The notes under the pieces are model-generated. The model did not search any database. It was given only the letters and a program-made list of their open reading frames with translations, and was not told where the DNA came from. A stretch of 64,000 nucleotides of DNA from 2-12-FULL-35-15 sp036386835 (GTDB lineage Bacteria; Bacteroidota; Bacteroidia; 2-12-FULL-35-15), in the NCBI GenBank assembly GCA_036386835.1, contig DASVUX010000011.1, forward strand, positions 124,001-188,000, read 5' to 3'. This document shows positions 8,472-17,580 of this stretch, in pieces (positions within the stretch are counted from its first letter, which is position 1; each line of letters starts with the position of its first letter). Position numbers and translations under genes: made by a program.

Positions 8472-8472
8472 C

Positions 8473-10233
8473 ATGAATATAGCCGGCTTTATTGAAGAAA
8501 AACAATTAAAGAAATATACAGGTGTTGAACCTGCAGAATTTTATTTATTGCTGAATGATCTCAAAGAAATCAGTATAAGTGAAGGGAAAGCTATTGATGG
8601 TGATGATCTCTCGGAATTATCACAGCGGCTTTTTATGGGGCTTGCCTATATAAAAGGACTTGTTCCCGTTAAGGAATTAATGGAACTTTTTGACATCTCG
8701 GAAAATGAATTTAACCAGGAAGGCAAACAGTCGGCAGTACTGCTTACGGGCCTGCTTACCCGAAAATTAAATACCAGTGATTTTCAAAAATATGAAGAGG
8801 TCATCAACTACTATCAGAACCGGATCGATAAGCTGGGAGGAGTTGCAGTAGCCGCAGATGCGTCCATTTCAACAATTAAATCGGAACTGCGCAAAAAAAA
8901 TAACGGCCTCTCTTTATTGAACGAGCTGCAGGACAGCGTAGATGCCCAGATGTCTGTGGCTGAGATTTTTGAAACCACACTGAAAAAATTAAATGTCAGC
9001 CTTCGGATGGATGTTTCTGCTGTTCTCATGCCGGCAAAGGACTCTGCCACCTTTCATATTGAGTCGCAGTTCGGAAGCAATGTTGCTTTAAACCCTGGGC
9101 ATACATTTGAAATCTCAAGCATGAAAAACAAATCCGATTTCATATTGATAAATAAGCAATCGGAAGAAAATGCCTTTTCGAAATTTATAAAAGAATCGCT
9201 GGGGCTGCCATACTTTGTTGCTGTTCCCATCTTTTCGCATAATTCACTTTTAGGGATCCTTGTCAGCGGAAGGTTAAAAGAGTTAAAGCCTTTCTTCCCA
9301 CAGCTGAACGATTCCGATGTTGACCTCCTGAAATCCATTGCAGCTTTTATTTCCGTATCCTGTACAAATGCTAATCTATACAGCATAGCCGATCAGCTGG
9401 TGCAGGTGCGTACTGAACAGGTAGTACAGCAAAAGACGGAGATCGAGCTGAAGAATAATGAGCTGGAAGTACTTTTTAAGCATGTTACTGACAGTATCCA
9501 CTACGCAAAAAACATCCAGGAAGCCATTTTACCGCCCCCGGGCGTCTGGAACACCTACCTTCCGAATTCCTTTGTCCTGTATAAACCTAAAGATATTGTA
9601 AGCGGGGATTTTTACTGGATCGACAAGAAAAACGACTGGGTTTACTTCGCATGTGTTGATTGTACAGGCCATGGTGTGCCTGGCGCCTTCATGAGCATCG
9701 TTGGATACAACCTCCTGAAAGATATTCTCATGGATGAGGCTATCTCAACCCCTGCCCAGATCATGGACAAAATGAATATTGGCGTTTCATCCACCTTTCA
9801 CCGAGACCAGGCGGTTAGAAATACGAAAGATGGAATGGACATGACGCTCTGCGCCATAAATTTTCAAACCATGGAGCTTCAGTATGCAAGCGCTTTTAAC
9901 CCATTATACCTCATCCGGAACAACCAGCTTATTAAACACAGTGCAGATAAATTTCCTGTAGGAATGGATGTAGACGAAACAAAACCGTTTACAAACAATA
10001 TTATACAGCTGCAAAAAGGAGATTCCATTTATATCTCTTCCGATGGTTATGCTGATCAGTTTGGCGGACCGAGAGGTAAGAAATTCCTGGCAAAAAATTT
10101 CAGGGAACTCCTGCTGAGGATTTCAAACAATTCTGCAGAAGCTCAGAACACTGAACTGGATCGGACACTGGAAGACTGGAAAGACGGGCGGGAACAGGTG
10201 GATGATATTCTGATCATAGGGCTGAAAGTATAA
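8473..10233 (+). CDS. GAF-domain SpoIIE/RsbU-type Ser/Thr phosphatase
   Basis: A 586-residue cytoplasmic protein. Residues 1-150 are helical and unrecognised, about 160-300 form a GAF-like domain, about 315-350 a coiled coil, and 355-586 a PP2C-like SpoIIE phosphatase. Metal-binding acidic residues are visible in DIVSGDFYW, ACVDCTGHGVPGAFMS, SSDGYADQFGG and the terminal VDDILIIGLKV. Such enzymes dephosphorylate anti-anti-sigma or similar STAS proteins in partner-switching pathways. Start ATG is 1 bp after the FIST stop. The phosphatase domain is closely similar to that at the end of the propeller protein near 39-40 kb. Confidence 0.9.
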   Translation: MNIAGFIEEKQLKKYTGVEPAEFYLLLNDLKEISISEGKAIDGDDLSELSQRLFMGLAYIKGLVPVKELMELFDISENEFNQEGKQSAVLLTGLLTRKLNTSDFQKYEEVINYYQNRIDKLGGVAVAADASISTIKSELRKKNNGLSLLNELQDSVDAQMSVAEIFETTLKKLNVSLRMDVSAVLMPAKDSATFHIESQFGSNVALNPGHTFEISSMKNKSDFILINKQSEENAFSKFIKESLGLPYFVAVPIFSHNSLLGILVSGRLKELKPFFPQLNDSDVDLLKSIAAFISVSCTNANLYSIADQLVQVRTEQVVQQKTEIELKNNELEVLFKHVTDSIHYAKNIQEAILPPPGVWNTYLPNSFVLYKPKDIVSGDFYWIDKKNDWVYFACVDCTGHGVPGAFMSIVGYNLLKDILMDEAISTPAQIMDKMNIGVSSTFHRDQAVRNTKDGMDMTLCAINFQTMELQYASAFNPLYLIRNNQLIKHSADKFPVGMDVDETKPFTNNIIQLQKGDSIYISSDGYADQFGGPRGKKFLAKNFRELLLRISNNSAEAQNTELDRTLEDWKDGREQVDDILIIGLKV

Positions 10234-10281
10234 CAAGCCTTCAACACTCCAATTTATCGGCTGCATCATAGGGACTTTAGT

Positions 10282-10851
10282 ATGGACAATTTGTTTTCAA
10301 TAGAACCTTCCTACCCGAAAGGGTTCAGCTATTATCCTGACTTTATAAACCGGGAAGAAGAAGAAAAATTGCTTCAGCTGATCTCCGGTCTTTCACTCCA
10401 TACTTTTATGTTCCGGGGCTATGAAGCAAAGCGTAAAGTGGCTAGTTTCGGGTACGATTATCATTTTGACAACAGAAGCCTGTCCAAGGGAACTCCCATA
10501 CCCGATGGCTTTCTCCCCCTCCTTTCAAAAGTTGCCGGATTTCTGTCGGTTCCCGCGCCTGAATTTACCGAGCTGTTGGTGACCGAATATCCACCTGGCT
10601 CAGTCATTAACTGGCACCGGGATGCCCCTCCGTTTGACATAATTGCCGGCATTTCCCTGTTATCCGACTGCAATTTTAAATTACGGCCTTACGACAAAAC
10701 AAAGCAGGGACGGGGTTCTGTCCTCAGTATCCCGGTCAAGCGATGTTCATTGTATGTTATGCAGGGTGCGGCCAGAGAAGAATGGGAACACAGCATTGCT
10801 GAAATGAAAACCACCAGGTATTCCATTACCCTGAGAACACTTCGTAAATAG
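10282..10851 (+). CDS. alkB: AlkB-like 2OG-Fe(II) dioxygenase (DNA repair)
   Basis: A 189-residue oxygenase. The iron triad is readable as WHRDAP (HxD) and WEHSI (distal His), and the 2-oxoglutarate-binding arginines fall in the final RYSITLRTLR. Family members remove alkyl groups from DNA or RNA bases by oxidative demethylation. The length and the NWHRDAPP context fit the bacterial nucleic-acid AlkB group rather than protein hydroxylases. It follows the phosphatase by 48 bp on the same strand; whether it shares that transcript is unclear. Confidence 0.85.
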   Translation: MDNLFSIEPSYPKGFSYYPDFINREEEEKLLQLISGLSLHTFMFRGYEAKRKVASFGYDYHFDNRSLSKGTPIPDGFLPLLSKVAGFLSVPAPEFTELLVTEYPPGSVINWHRDAPPFDIIAGISLLSDCNFKLRPYDKTKQGRGSVLSIPVKRCSLYVMQGAAREEWEHSIAEMKTTRYSITLRTLRK

Positions 10852-11016
10852 GCCTGCTCCTTAATCGGGGAGGAACAGGAAAAAAGCCAGGGCTTCAATA
10901 CAAGACAAGACGCGTTGAAAACGCACAAATCACATAAATATCTGGTAATAAAGCCGTAACACATGAGCGGCCTCCGGATAGCGGTGGTTTTGCCTGATGT
11001 CTTTTCCGGCTTTTTT

Positions 11017-11048
11017 CTTGGCCAAAACCTTAAATTTCATTACATTTG
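11017..11048 (+). promoter_or_regulatory. Candidate prs promoter
   Basis: The -7 box TACATTTG (11041-11048) has CTTG (11017-11020) 20 bp upstream, one base off the -33 consensus. The ATG of prs follows at 11070. Confidence 0.6.
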
Positions 11049-11069
11049 CAACCCTTATAAAAAAAGGTT

Positions 11070-12008
11070 ATGAATCATAAAGTAAAATTATTTTCAGGTT
11101 CCGCATCCCGTACCCTTGCTGAAAGCATCAGCCAGAGTTACAAACAGGAATTGGGAAAGGTTTCCCTCCTTCGTTTCAGCGATGGTGAGATCCAGACTTC
11201 CTATGAGGAAACCGTTCGCGGCAGCGATGTATTTATCATACAATCGACCATGCCTCCTACAGAAAATCTTTTTGAGCTTTTATTAATGATCGATGCAGCA
11301 AAACGTGCATCTGCCAACCGGATCATTGCCGTGATCCCCTATTTCGGGTTTGCACGCCAGGACCGTAAGGATCAGCCGCGTGTTGCAATAGGTGCTAAAA
11401 TGGTGGCGAACCTGCTTGCAAGTGCCGGAGCTACCCGGATCATCACGATGGACCTCCATGCTGACCAGATCCAGGGGTTTTTCGAATGCCCGGTTGATCA
11501 CCTTTATGCATCTTCTATTTTTATTCCATATATCCAGGAGCTTGACCTTCCGAACCTTACGATTGCGGCCCCTGATATGGGCGGCTCCAAAAGGGCGAAT
11601 GCTTACGCCAAGTTCCTTAAATCGGATATCGTTATCTGCTACAAGCAGAGAGCAAAAGCGAATGTGATCGAAAGCATGACGGTGATCGGGGAAGTGGAAG
11701 GAAGGGATATTGTCCTGATCGATGACCTTATCGATACCGGCGGAACACTTACAAAAGCTGCCGATATGATGCTTGACCGCGGTGCTAACAGCGTAAGGGC
11801 GTTTTGCTCCCATGCAGTGCTTTCCGGTAAAGCGTATGAGAATATCGAGAAATCAAAGATCACTGAACTGGTAGTGACAGATACGATCCCGTTAAAGCAG
11901 CAAAGCCCGAAGATCAAGGTGCTTTCGGTTGCCGACCTGTTTGCGAAAGTACTGCACAGTGTACACAATTATGAATCTATCAGCTCAAATTTCATAGCGA
12001 GCGTTTAG
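11070..12008 (+). CDS. prs: Ribose-phosphate pyrophosphokinase
   Basis: Makes PRPP from ribose 5-phosphate and ATP for purine, pyrimidine, His and Trp synthesis. At 312 residues it has the normal length. Landmarks are LLRFSDGEIQTSYEETVRGSDVFIIQS, the ATP-binding IPYFGFARQDRK, the MDLHADQIQGFF flexible-loop region and the PRPP-binding DIVLIDDLIDTGGTL. Purine genes purQ and purD occur elsewhere in the window. It lies 101 bp upstream of rplY, an arrangement common in bacteria, so the two may be co-transcribed. Confidence 0.97.
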   Translation: MNHKVKLFSGSASRTLAESISQSYKQELGKVSLLRFSDGEIQTSYEETVRGSDVFIIQSTMPPTENLFELLLMIDAAKRASANRIIAVIPYFGFARQDRKDQPRVAIGAKMVANLLASAGATRIITMDLHADQIQGFFECPVDHLYASSIFIPYIQELDLPNLTIAAPDMGGSKRANAYAKFLKSDIVICYKQRAKANVIESMTVIGEVEGRDIVLIDDLIDTGGTLTKAADMMLDRGANSVRAFCSHAVLSGKAYENIEKSKITELVVTDTIPLKQQSPKIKVLSVADLFAKVLHSVHNYESISSNFIASV

Positions 12009-12109
12009 AAAAGATATGCGCCAATAATTAAGACAGTTGACTGGGGCGCGACAGTCAATATAAACAACCGACCGATGCGAAAGCAAGGCGGTAAAAACAA
12101 AACAAAAAA

Positions 12110-12745
12110 ATGAAATCAGTATCTATTAGCGGTTCGCCAAGAGCGAACGTAGGGAAAAAGGATGCAACGGCTTTGCGCAACGCAAAGGCAGTACCATGTG
12201 TACTTTACGGAGGTAAGGAACAAGTTCACTTTTCTGCATTATTCGCAGACTTCAGGGATCTTCTTTATACACCACATGTTAACACTGTAAATATCGACAT
12301 CGAAGGTAAAAAATACCATGCGATCATCCAGGAAGCACAGTACCACAGGGTAAACGACAGCTTATTACATGTTGATTTCCTTGAGATCGTTGCCGGAAAA
12401 CCGGTTGTGATGAACCTGCCGGTTAAAACTACCGGTGTTTCTCCCGGAGTTAGAGCGGGTGGTAAATTAAACAAGAAATTGAAAACACTTAAAGTAAGAG
12501 GCCTTGTTGAAAAAATGCCTGATACTATCGATATCGCTATCGATTCTTTACAGATCGGTGGAAATGTTCGTGTGAGTGACATCAATATTGACGGACTTAC
12601 AATGCTTGACGCGCCAAATGTAACTGTAGTGAGCGTTCAGGTAACACGTGCTGTTGCCGCTGACGCTGCTGCTGCTGCAACTTCAGCACCAGCTAAAGCT
12701 GCTCCTGCTGCCGCTAAAGCTGCACCTGCACCGGCAAAAAAGTAA
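12110..12745 (+). CDS. rplY: 50S ribosomal protein L25 (CTC form)
   Basis: A 211-residue long-form L25 that binds 5S rRNA. The N-terminal L25 domain (about 1-90; VPCVLYGGKE) is followed by the TL5/CTC C-terminal beta domain (about 95-180; DFLEIVAGKPVVMNLPVK). A low-complexity Ala/Pro/Lys tail (about 183-211) is common in Bacteroidota. It lies between prs and pth, the usual neighbours, and ends at a strong terminator. Confidence 0.95.
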   Translation: MKSVSISGSPRANVGKKDATALRNAKAVPCVLYGGKEQVHFSALFADFRDLLYTPHVNTVNIDIEGKKYHAIIQEAQYHRVNDSLLHVDFLEIVAGKPVVMNLPVKTTGVSPGVRAGGKLNKKLKTLKVRGLVEKMPDTIDIAIDSLQIGGNVRVSDINIDGLTMLDAPNVTVVSVQVTRAVAADAAAAATSAPAKAAPAAAKAAPAPAKK

Positions 12746-12764
12746 TTTTTTCTTAATGTAAATT

Positions 12765-12791
12765 AAACCCCGCATCTCGCGGGGTTTTTTT
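12765..12791 (+). terminator. Terminator after rplY
   Basis: A 9-bp GC-rich stem (arms 12765-12773 and 12779-12787), 5-nt loop, then a run of seven T. Confidence 0.9.
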
Positions 12792-12798
12792 ATTTTTG
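12791..12798 (+). promoter_or_regulatory. -7 promoter box of pth
   Basis: TATTTTTG matches TAnnTTTG and sits 14 bp before the pth start codon, directly after the rplY terminator. No clear -33 TTTG was found because that position falls in the terminator stem. Confidence 0.5.
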
Positions 12799-12812
12799 TA
12801 TAAAGGTCCTGA

Positions 12813-13379
12813 ATGAGTAAATTCCTGATAGCCGGCTTAGGTAATATTGGCGATGAGTATGAAAATACCCGCCATAATATAGGATTCAAAGTCCTTGATG
12901 CCATTGCTAAAGAAAACGGCCTCAGGTTCAGCACCGATAAGCTGGCTGCCGTTACAACCTTTAAATTCAAAGGGCGAACGCTTGTCCTTATAAAACCTTC
13001 AACTTACATGAACCTGAGTGGAAAGGCTGTAAACTACTGGATGCAGGCGGAGAAGATCACGAAAGAAAACATTCTCATTGTCACGGATGACATTGCCCTC
13101 CCCTTTGGTTCGCTAAGGATGAAGGGAAAAGGAAGCGATGGAGGGCACAATGGCCTTAAAAACATCCAGGAAGTTCTGAACAGCGTGGAATATGCAAGAT
13201 TAAGGTTTGGTGTTGGCAGCGAATTTTCTAAGGGCAGACAGGTAGAATATGTGCTTGGGAAATGGACCCCGGAAGAAGAAAAATTACTTGAACCCAGGAT
13301 CATCATGGCGGCAGAAATGATCAAAGGCTTTGCAACTATCGGCTTACAGCTTACAATGACCAATTACAATAAAAAATAG
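12813..13379 (+). CDS. pth: Peptidyl-tRNA hydrolase
   Basis: Releases peptides from prematurely dissociated peptidyl-tRNA. At 188 residues it is typical of the family. The catalytic and substrate residues are visible: GLGNIGDEYENTRHNIGF (Asn and His), MNLSGKAV, VTDDIALPFG (Asp) and KGKGSDGGHNGLKNI. It has its own -7 box after the rplY terminator. Confidence 0.97.
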   Translation: MSKFLIAGLGNIGDEYENTRHNIGFKVLDAIAKENGLRFSTDKLAAVTTFKFKGRTLVLIKPSTYMNLSGKAVNYWMQAEKITKENILIVTDDIALPFGSLRMKGKGSDGGHNGLKNIQEVLNSVEYARLRFGVGSEFSKGRQVEYVLGKWTPEEEKLLEPRIIMAAEMIKGFATIGLQLTMTNYNKK

Positions 13380-13442
13380 TTAATTATAAATCAGCTGCAA
13401 CTCTACAGCATCGCGTTGCATCTCAACTTAAAAAGGAAAAAC

Positions 13443-14189
13443 ATGAAAAAAATTACTTTATTTCTTTTAACGGCTTTTACAGCAATTAATGTTTCAGGAC
13501 AGGTTACAGTTCAAAGCGAAGACTTCACAGCCTACACCGGAATGGCAGCAACAGTTCCGGCAGGATGGACCTTCGGCTATAACGGAAACTATACATCCAC
13601 CCAGTCAGCGGGCACAAGCGGCCCCAACTCCTATAAATTCGGTGCAAACGATGCTACAATCACATCCCCGATGTTTACGCTGGCAGACAGCTTATCCTTC
13701 TGGATGAAAGGGAACAGTACTGATACCTTAAGCACTTTATATGTAATGGAATCACCGGATAATGTCAGCTGGGATACCATCGCGGTGATCAGGCCGATCA
13801 ATACTGCAGCGACAGGCATGACCCTCGGCTTCCCTGTTTCAGCAACATCTCACTACATCGGTTTTACATACTTCAAGTCATTAGGAAACGTTGCTTTTGA
13901 TGACTACCGCTTATTTGTTGCGGGAGCCACATCTATAAATAAAAACACAACTGATCTTGCTATTCATGTATCACCGAATCCTTCAGCCGGTATGTTCAGG
14001 GTTAATGTTAATAATTCCGTGAAAGCGCTTTTAACTGTGTACAACATAACGGGAGCTATCGTTTTTGAAAAAACAATCACTAACGACAATCAGCTGATAG
14101 ACCTTTCTGCTGAAGCAAACGGAAGTTATTTTATGACTGTAAAAACCGAAAAAGAAACAATCACTAAAAAACTTATTATAAATAAATAG
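13443..14189 (+). CDS. T9SS-secreted choice-of-anchor-J-like protein
   Basis: A 248-residue protein starting at MKKITLF; the nine in-frame codons upstream are not credible. The signal peptide spans about residues 1-20 (NVSGQ). One jelly-roll 'choice-of-anchor J' type domain follows (about 25-160; SEDFTAYTG, GPNSYKFG, AFDDYRL). The C-terminal type A T9SS sorting domain spans about 170-248 (VSPNPSAGMF, ending ITKKLIINK). Secreted or surface-bound, ligand unknown. The downstream gene repeats the same N-terminal domain, which indicates tandem duplication. Confidence 0.85.
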   Translation: MKKITLFLLTAFTAINVSGQVTVQSEDFTAYTGMAATVPAGWTFGYNGNYTSTQSAGTSGPNSYKFGANDATITSPMFTLADSLSFWMKGNSTDTLSTLYVMESPDNVSWDTIAVIRPINTAATGMTLGFPVSATSHYIGFTYFKSLGNVAFDDYRLFVAGATSINKNTTDLAIHVSPNPSAGMFRVNVNNSVKALLTVYNITGAIVFEKTITNDNQLIDLSAEANGSYFMTVKTEKETITKKLIINK

Positions 14190-14200
14190 AACTATAGCCC

Positions 14201-15694
14201 ATGAAAAAAATCATACTTTTTGCTTTAACTGCATTTACCACTGTAGCCGCAAACGGCCAAACTACTCTTCAGAGCGAGGATTTCACAACATACCTTGGAA
14301 CGGCAGCTACGGCACCGCTTGGCTGGACTTTCTCATACCACGGAAATTACACTACCACAGCTTCCTCGGGAATAAGCGGACCTAATTCCTATAAATTCGG
14401 AGTGAACAACGCAACGGTAACTACTCCTATGTTTACAGATGCCGATACAGTATCTTTTTGGCTGAAAGGAAACGGTACAGATGCTAATTCGAAATTAATT
14501 GTTCTCGAATCAGCTGATAATATTTCTTATGATACCATCGTGTCACTGGGCCCGTTACCAACAAATACTACCGGAATGACCTATAAATTTCCGGTATCAT
14601 CTGCTTCCCAATATCTGCAGTTTGTATATGTTAAATCACTTGGAAATGCTGCATTCGATGATTACAGGCTAATTCAGAATCCTCCTGTGGTTTCTTCAGT
14701 AACAGCTGGTTTCTCTGCAAACAATGTTTGTTTCGGTGACAGCACACACTTTATGGACCAGTCAACAGGAACGGGCGGACCGATAACTAGCCGCGTCTGG
14801 AATTTTGGAGATGCGTCTTCTTCAACAAGCATTAACCCTGTTCACTTGTATGCTGCTCCTGGCGGATATGAAGTAACTCTTACAGTAATTGACAGTTCTT
14901 TAAATACTGATACATACACAGATTCGGTTTGGGTGCACAACATTCCTGTTGCAGGTTTTGCATCCTCAGGAAACTGTTCAGGAATTTTTATGTTCACGGA
15001 TACTTCTTCGGTAACGAACAGCAGCATCACAGAGTGGATGTGGACTTTCGGGGATCCAATGAGCGGAGTGAACGATACATCCTCGATGGAGAATCCCTCA
15101 CACACTTATCCGGCTGGAACTTATACTGTGACTGAGATTGTATCAAGCGCTTTCGGCTGCAGCGACACTGCAAGCATGATCTTAATGAGTACAATTATAA
15201 ACACTTCTTTAAATGCGAGTGTGATAGATGACAGTGTTTACTTTACAGGTAATGCCACTAACGGAGCTGGCACATACACTTATTCTATTGATTATGGTGA
15301 TGGCAGTCCAATGGGTACTACCGCAAACTCAAGTCATATTTATACACTGCCGGGGGTTTACACAGCCTGCCTTACCGCAACTGATTCGCTTGGATGTGCT
15401 GACTCGTCCTGTGAAACATTTAATATTATTATAACCGGTATTAGCACGGTTTCTTATACTGAAATTCAAATTGTCCCGAATCCCTCAACGGATGGTGTTT
15501 TCATCTTTGATGCTGGTACAACCCAACCAGTCTTGATAGAAGTATATAATGTTATCGGTAAAAGTATTAAAACATTAAAAACGACTGCAGGACGAAACAC
15601 CCTTGATCTTTCCGCGGAAGCTAACGGTGCTTATTTTATTACCGTTACAACAAACAAAGAAGTAATCACCAAAAAGGTAATTATCAGTAAATAA
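14201..15694 (+). CDS. T9SS-secreted anchor-J plus PKD-domain protein
   Basis: A 497-residue protein. It has a signal peptide (about 1-20), an anchor-J-like domain (about 22-160) closely resembling that of the preceding gene, then three PKD-type repeats (about 170-400; FGDASSSTSINPVHLY, FGDPMSGVNDTS and YGDGSPMGTTANSSHIY) and a T9SS type A domain (about 420-497; IVPNPSTDGVF, ending ITKKVIISK). PKD modules are common in Bacteroidota surface proteins that bind polymers. It starts 11 bp after the previous stop, so the pair forms an operon. Binding target unknown. Confidence 0.88.
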   Translation: MKKIILFALTAFTTVAANGQTTLQSEDFTTYLGTAATAPLGWTFSYHGNYTTTASSGISGPNSYKFGVNNATVTTPMFTDADTVSFWLKGNGTDANSKLIVLESADNISYDTIVSLGPLPTNTTGMTYKFPVSSASQYLQFVYVKSLGNAAFDDYRLIQNPPVVSSVTAGFSANNVCFGDSTHFMDQSTGTGGPITSRVWNFGDASSSTSINPVHLYAAPGGYEVTLTVIDSSLNTDTYTDSVWVHNIPVAGFASSGNCSGIFMFTDTSSVTNSSITEWMWTFGDPMSGVNDTSSMENPSHTYPAGTYTVTEIVSSAFGCSDTASMILMSTIINTSLNASVIDDSVYFTGNATNGAGTYTYSIDYGDGSPMGTTANSSHIYTLPGVYTACLTATDSLGCADSSCETFNIIITGISTVSYTEIQIVPNPSTDGVFIFDAGTTQPVLIEVYNVIGKSIKTLKTTAGRNTLDLSAEANGAYFITVTTNKEVITKKVIISK

Positions 15695-15713
15695 TAATTG
15701 AATAATACATTAT

Positions 15714-15751
15714 AACGCCCTTTCCGTAAAGCGGGAAGGGCGTTTTGTTTT
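15714..15751 (+). terminator. Terminator after the T9SS pair
   Basis: The stem AACGCCCTT / AAGGGCGTT (15714-15722 and 15736-15744) is followed by a T-rich tract. Confidence 0.85.
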
Positions 15752-15759
15752 TATCTTTG
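15752..15759 (+). promoter_or_regulatory. -7 promoter box of uvrC
   Basis: TATCTTTG matches TAnnTTTG only 8 bp before the uvrC start codon, which implies a 5' leader of a few nucleotides at most. Confidence 0.45.
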
Positions 15760-15767
15760 TATTACCG

Positions 15768-17576
15768 ATGCAAAAACCCGAATACATACAGAATCTACTG
15801 CGTACACTGCCTGATAGTCCGGGCGTTTACCAGTATTTTGATGATGCCGGGAAGATCATTTATGTTGGCAAAGCCAAAAGCCTTAAGAAAAGAGTTGCCT
15901 CCTACTTCAATAAAGATCAATACGAAAACGGCAAGACACGCGTCCTCGTCAGGAAAATAGCCGATATAAAATACATCATTGTAAATACCGAGATAGATGC
16001 ATTGCTGCTGGAGAACAACCTGATCAAAAAATATCAGCCGCGCTATAATGTCATGCTCAAGGATGATAAGACGTATCCATGGATCTGCATTAAGAACGAA
16101 CGGTTCCCAAGGGTTTTTTCAACCCGTAATGTAATCCGTGACGGCTCCACTTACTTCGGTCCTTATGCTTCCGTTCGCGTCATGAATATGGTGCTCGAGC
16201 TTATCAGGCAGCTCTTCAATCTCCGCACGTGCAATTACCAGCTCACAGATGATAATATAAAAGCCGGCAAGTTTAAAGTGTGCCTTGAATATCATATCGG
16301 GAATTGTGCAGCCCCTTGTGTCGCCAAAGAAACTGAGGCAGAGTACAACCAGACGATCGCAGCGATAAAGGACATTGTGAAGGGGAATGCGAGTTCTGTT
16401 TCGAAATACCTGAAGGATATCATGCAGGAGCAGGTCGCTGCCATGCAATATGAAAAAGCACAGCTGACAAAAGAAAAGATCGATCTCCTTGAAAAATTCC
16501 AAAGCAAATCAACAGTTGTACATCCCACCATCACGAATGTTGACGTGTATTCAATCATCACGGATGAGCGCAGCGGTTATGTGAATTTCCTGCGGATCAT
16601 GAACGGATCCATCATTCAGTCTCATACAATTGAACTCAAGAAGAAGCTTGAAGAAACGGCAGAGGAATTATTAACTCTGGCAATTATTGAGCTTCGTGAG
16701 CGTTTCGAAAGCAGCGCCAAAGAAATCATTATTCCGTTTGAAATTGAATTACAGCTGCCGGATGCTTCTTTTTTTGTACCGCAGCGCGGGGATAAAAAGC
16801 AGCTCCTTGAGCTATCGGAAAGGAATGTGGATTATTTCAGGAAGGACAAGATCAAGCAGGAAAGTCTTATAGATCCTGAAAGACACACTAAGCGGATCCT
16901 TGAGCAGATGAAGAAAGACCTGCACCTCACGGAAGAGCCACGTCATATCGAATGTTTCGACAACTCTAATTTCCAGGGTGCCTATCCTGTGGCAGCAATG
17001 ACGGTTTTCAAGGATACCCGTCCAAGTAAAAAAGATTATCGCCATTTTAACATTAAGACAGTTGAAGGCCCTGATGACTTTGCTTCAATGGAAGAGATTA
17101 TTTACCGCAGGTATAAACGGGTGCTTGAAGAAAATGCTTCTTTACCACAGCTGATTGTAATCGATGGAGGGAAAGGCCAGCTCAGCTCTGCGCTGGAAAG
17201 CCTTGAAAAGCTCGGGCTGCGCGGTAAGGTAGCCATTATAGGCATTGCGAAAAAGCTGGAAGAGATCTATTTCCCAGGCGATTCCATCCCGCTGTACCTT
17301 GACAAACGCAGTGAAACGCTTAAGATCATTCAGCAGATCAGGGACGAGGCGCATAGATTCGGAATTACCCACCACCGCAAAAGAAGGGATAAAGGAACAT
17401 TAAAAACGGAATTAACAGAGATCAAAGGGGTTAGCGACACTACTGCAAATAAGCTTCTGTCGCATTTTAAGTCGGTGAAAAGAGTAAAAGAAGCCACGGA
17501 AGAGGAACTTGCAGCTATTGTTGGCGTATCAAAAGCCAAATTAATTATAGCGCATTATAAACCCGCGGGGCTTTGA
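15768..17576 (+). CDS. uvrC: Excinuclease ABC subunit C
   Basis: Dual-incision endonuclease of nucleotide excision repair. The 602 residues have the family layout: N-terminal GIY-YIG nuclease (about 10-95; PGVYQYFDDAGKIIYVGKAKSLKKRV), Cys-containing central region, UVR motif (about 205-240; YEKAQLTKEKIDLLEKF), C-terminal RNase H-like nuclease (about 380-540; HIECFDNSNFQG, VIDGGKGQL) and terminal helix-hairpin-helix repeats (about 545-600; LTEIKGVSDTTANKLL). It ends 4 bp from the convergent membrane-protein gene. Confidence 0.97.
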   Translation: MQKPEYIQNLLRTLPDSPGVYQYFDDAGKIIYVGKAKSLKKRVASYFNKDQYENGKTRVLVRKIADIKYIIVNTEIDALLLENNLIKKYQPRYNVMLKDDKTYPWICIKNERFPRVFSTRNVIRDGSTYFGPYASVRVMNMVLELIRQLFNLRTCNYQLTDDNIKAGKFKVCLEYHIGNCAAPCVAKETEAEYNQTIAAIKDIVKGNASSVSKYLKDIMQEQVAAMQYEKAQLTKEKIDLLEKFQSKSTVVHPTITNVDVYSIITDERSGYVNFLRIMNGSIIQSHTIELKKKLEETAEELLTLAIIELRERFESSAKEIIIPFEIELQLPDASFFVPQRGDKKQLLELSERNVDYFRKDKIKQESLIDPERHTKRILEQMKKDLHLTEEPRHIECFDNSNFQGAYPVAAMTVFKDTRPSKKDYRHFNIKTVEGPDDFASMEEIIYRRYKRVLEENASLPQLIVIDGGKGQLSSALESLEKLGLRGKVAIIGIAKKLEEIYFPGDSIPLYLDKRSETLKIIQQIRDEAHRFGITHHRKRRDKGTLKTELTEIKGVSDTTANKLLSHFKSVKRVKEATEEELAAIVGVSKAKLIIAHYKPAGL

Positions 17577-17580
17577 GCTT

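Noticed and set aside
10852..11010. Possible small RNA or long-loop terminator (AAAGCCG...CGGCTTT) between alkB and prs.
   Set aside because: The loop is about 70 nt and the stem short; no supporting promoter or T-run at the right place.
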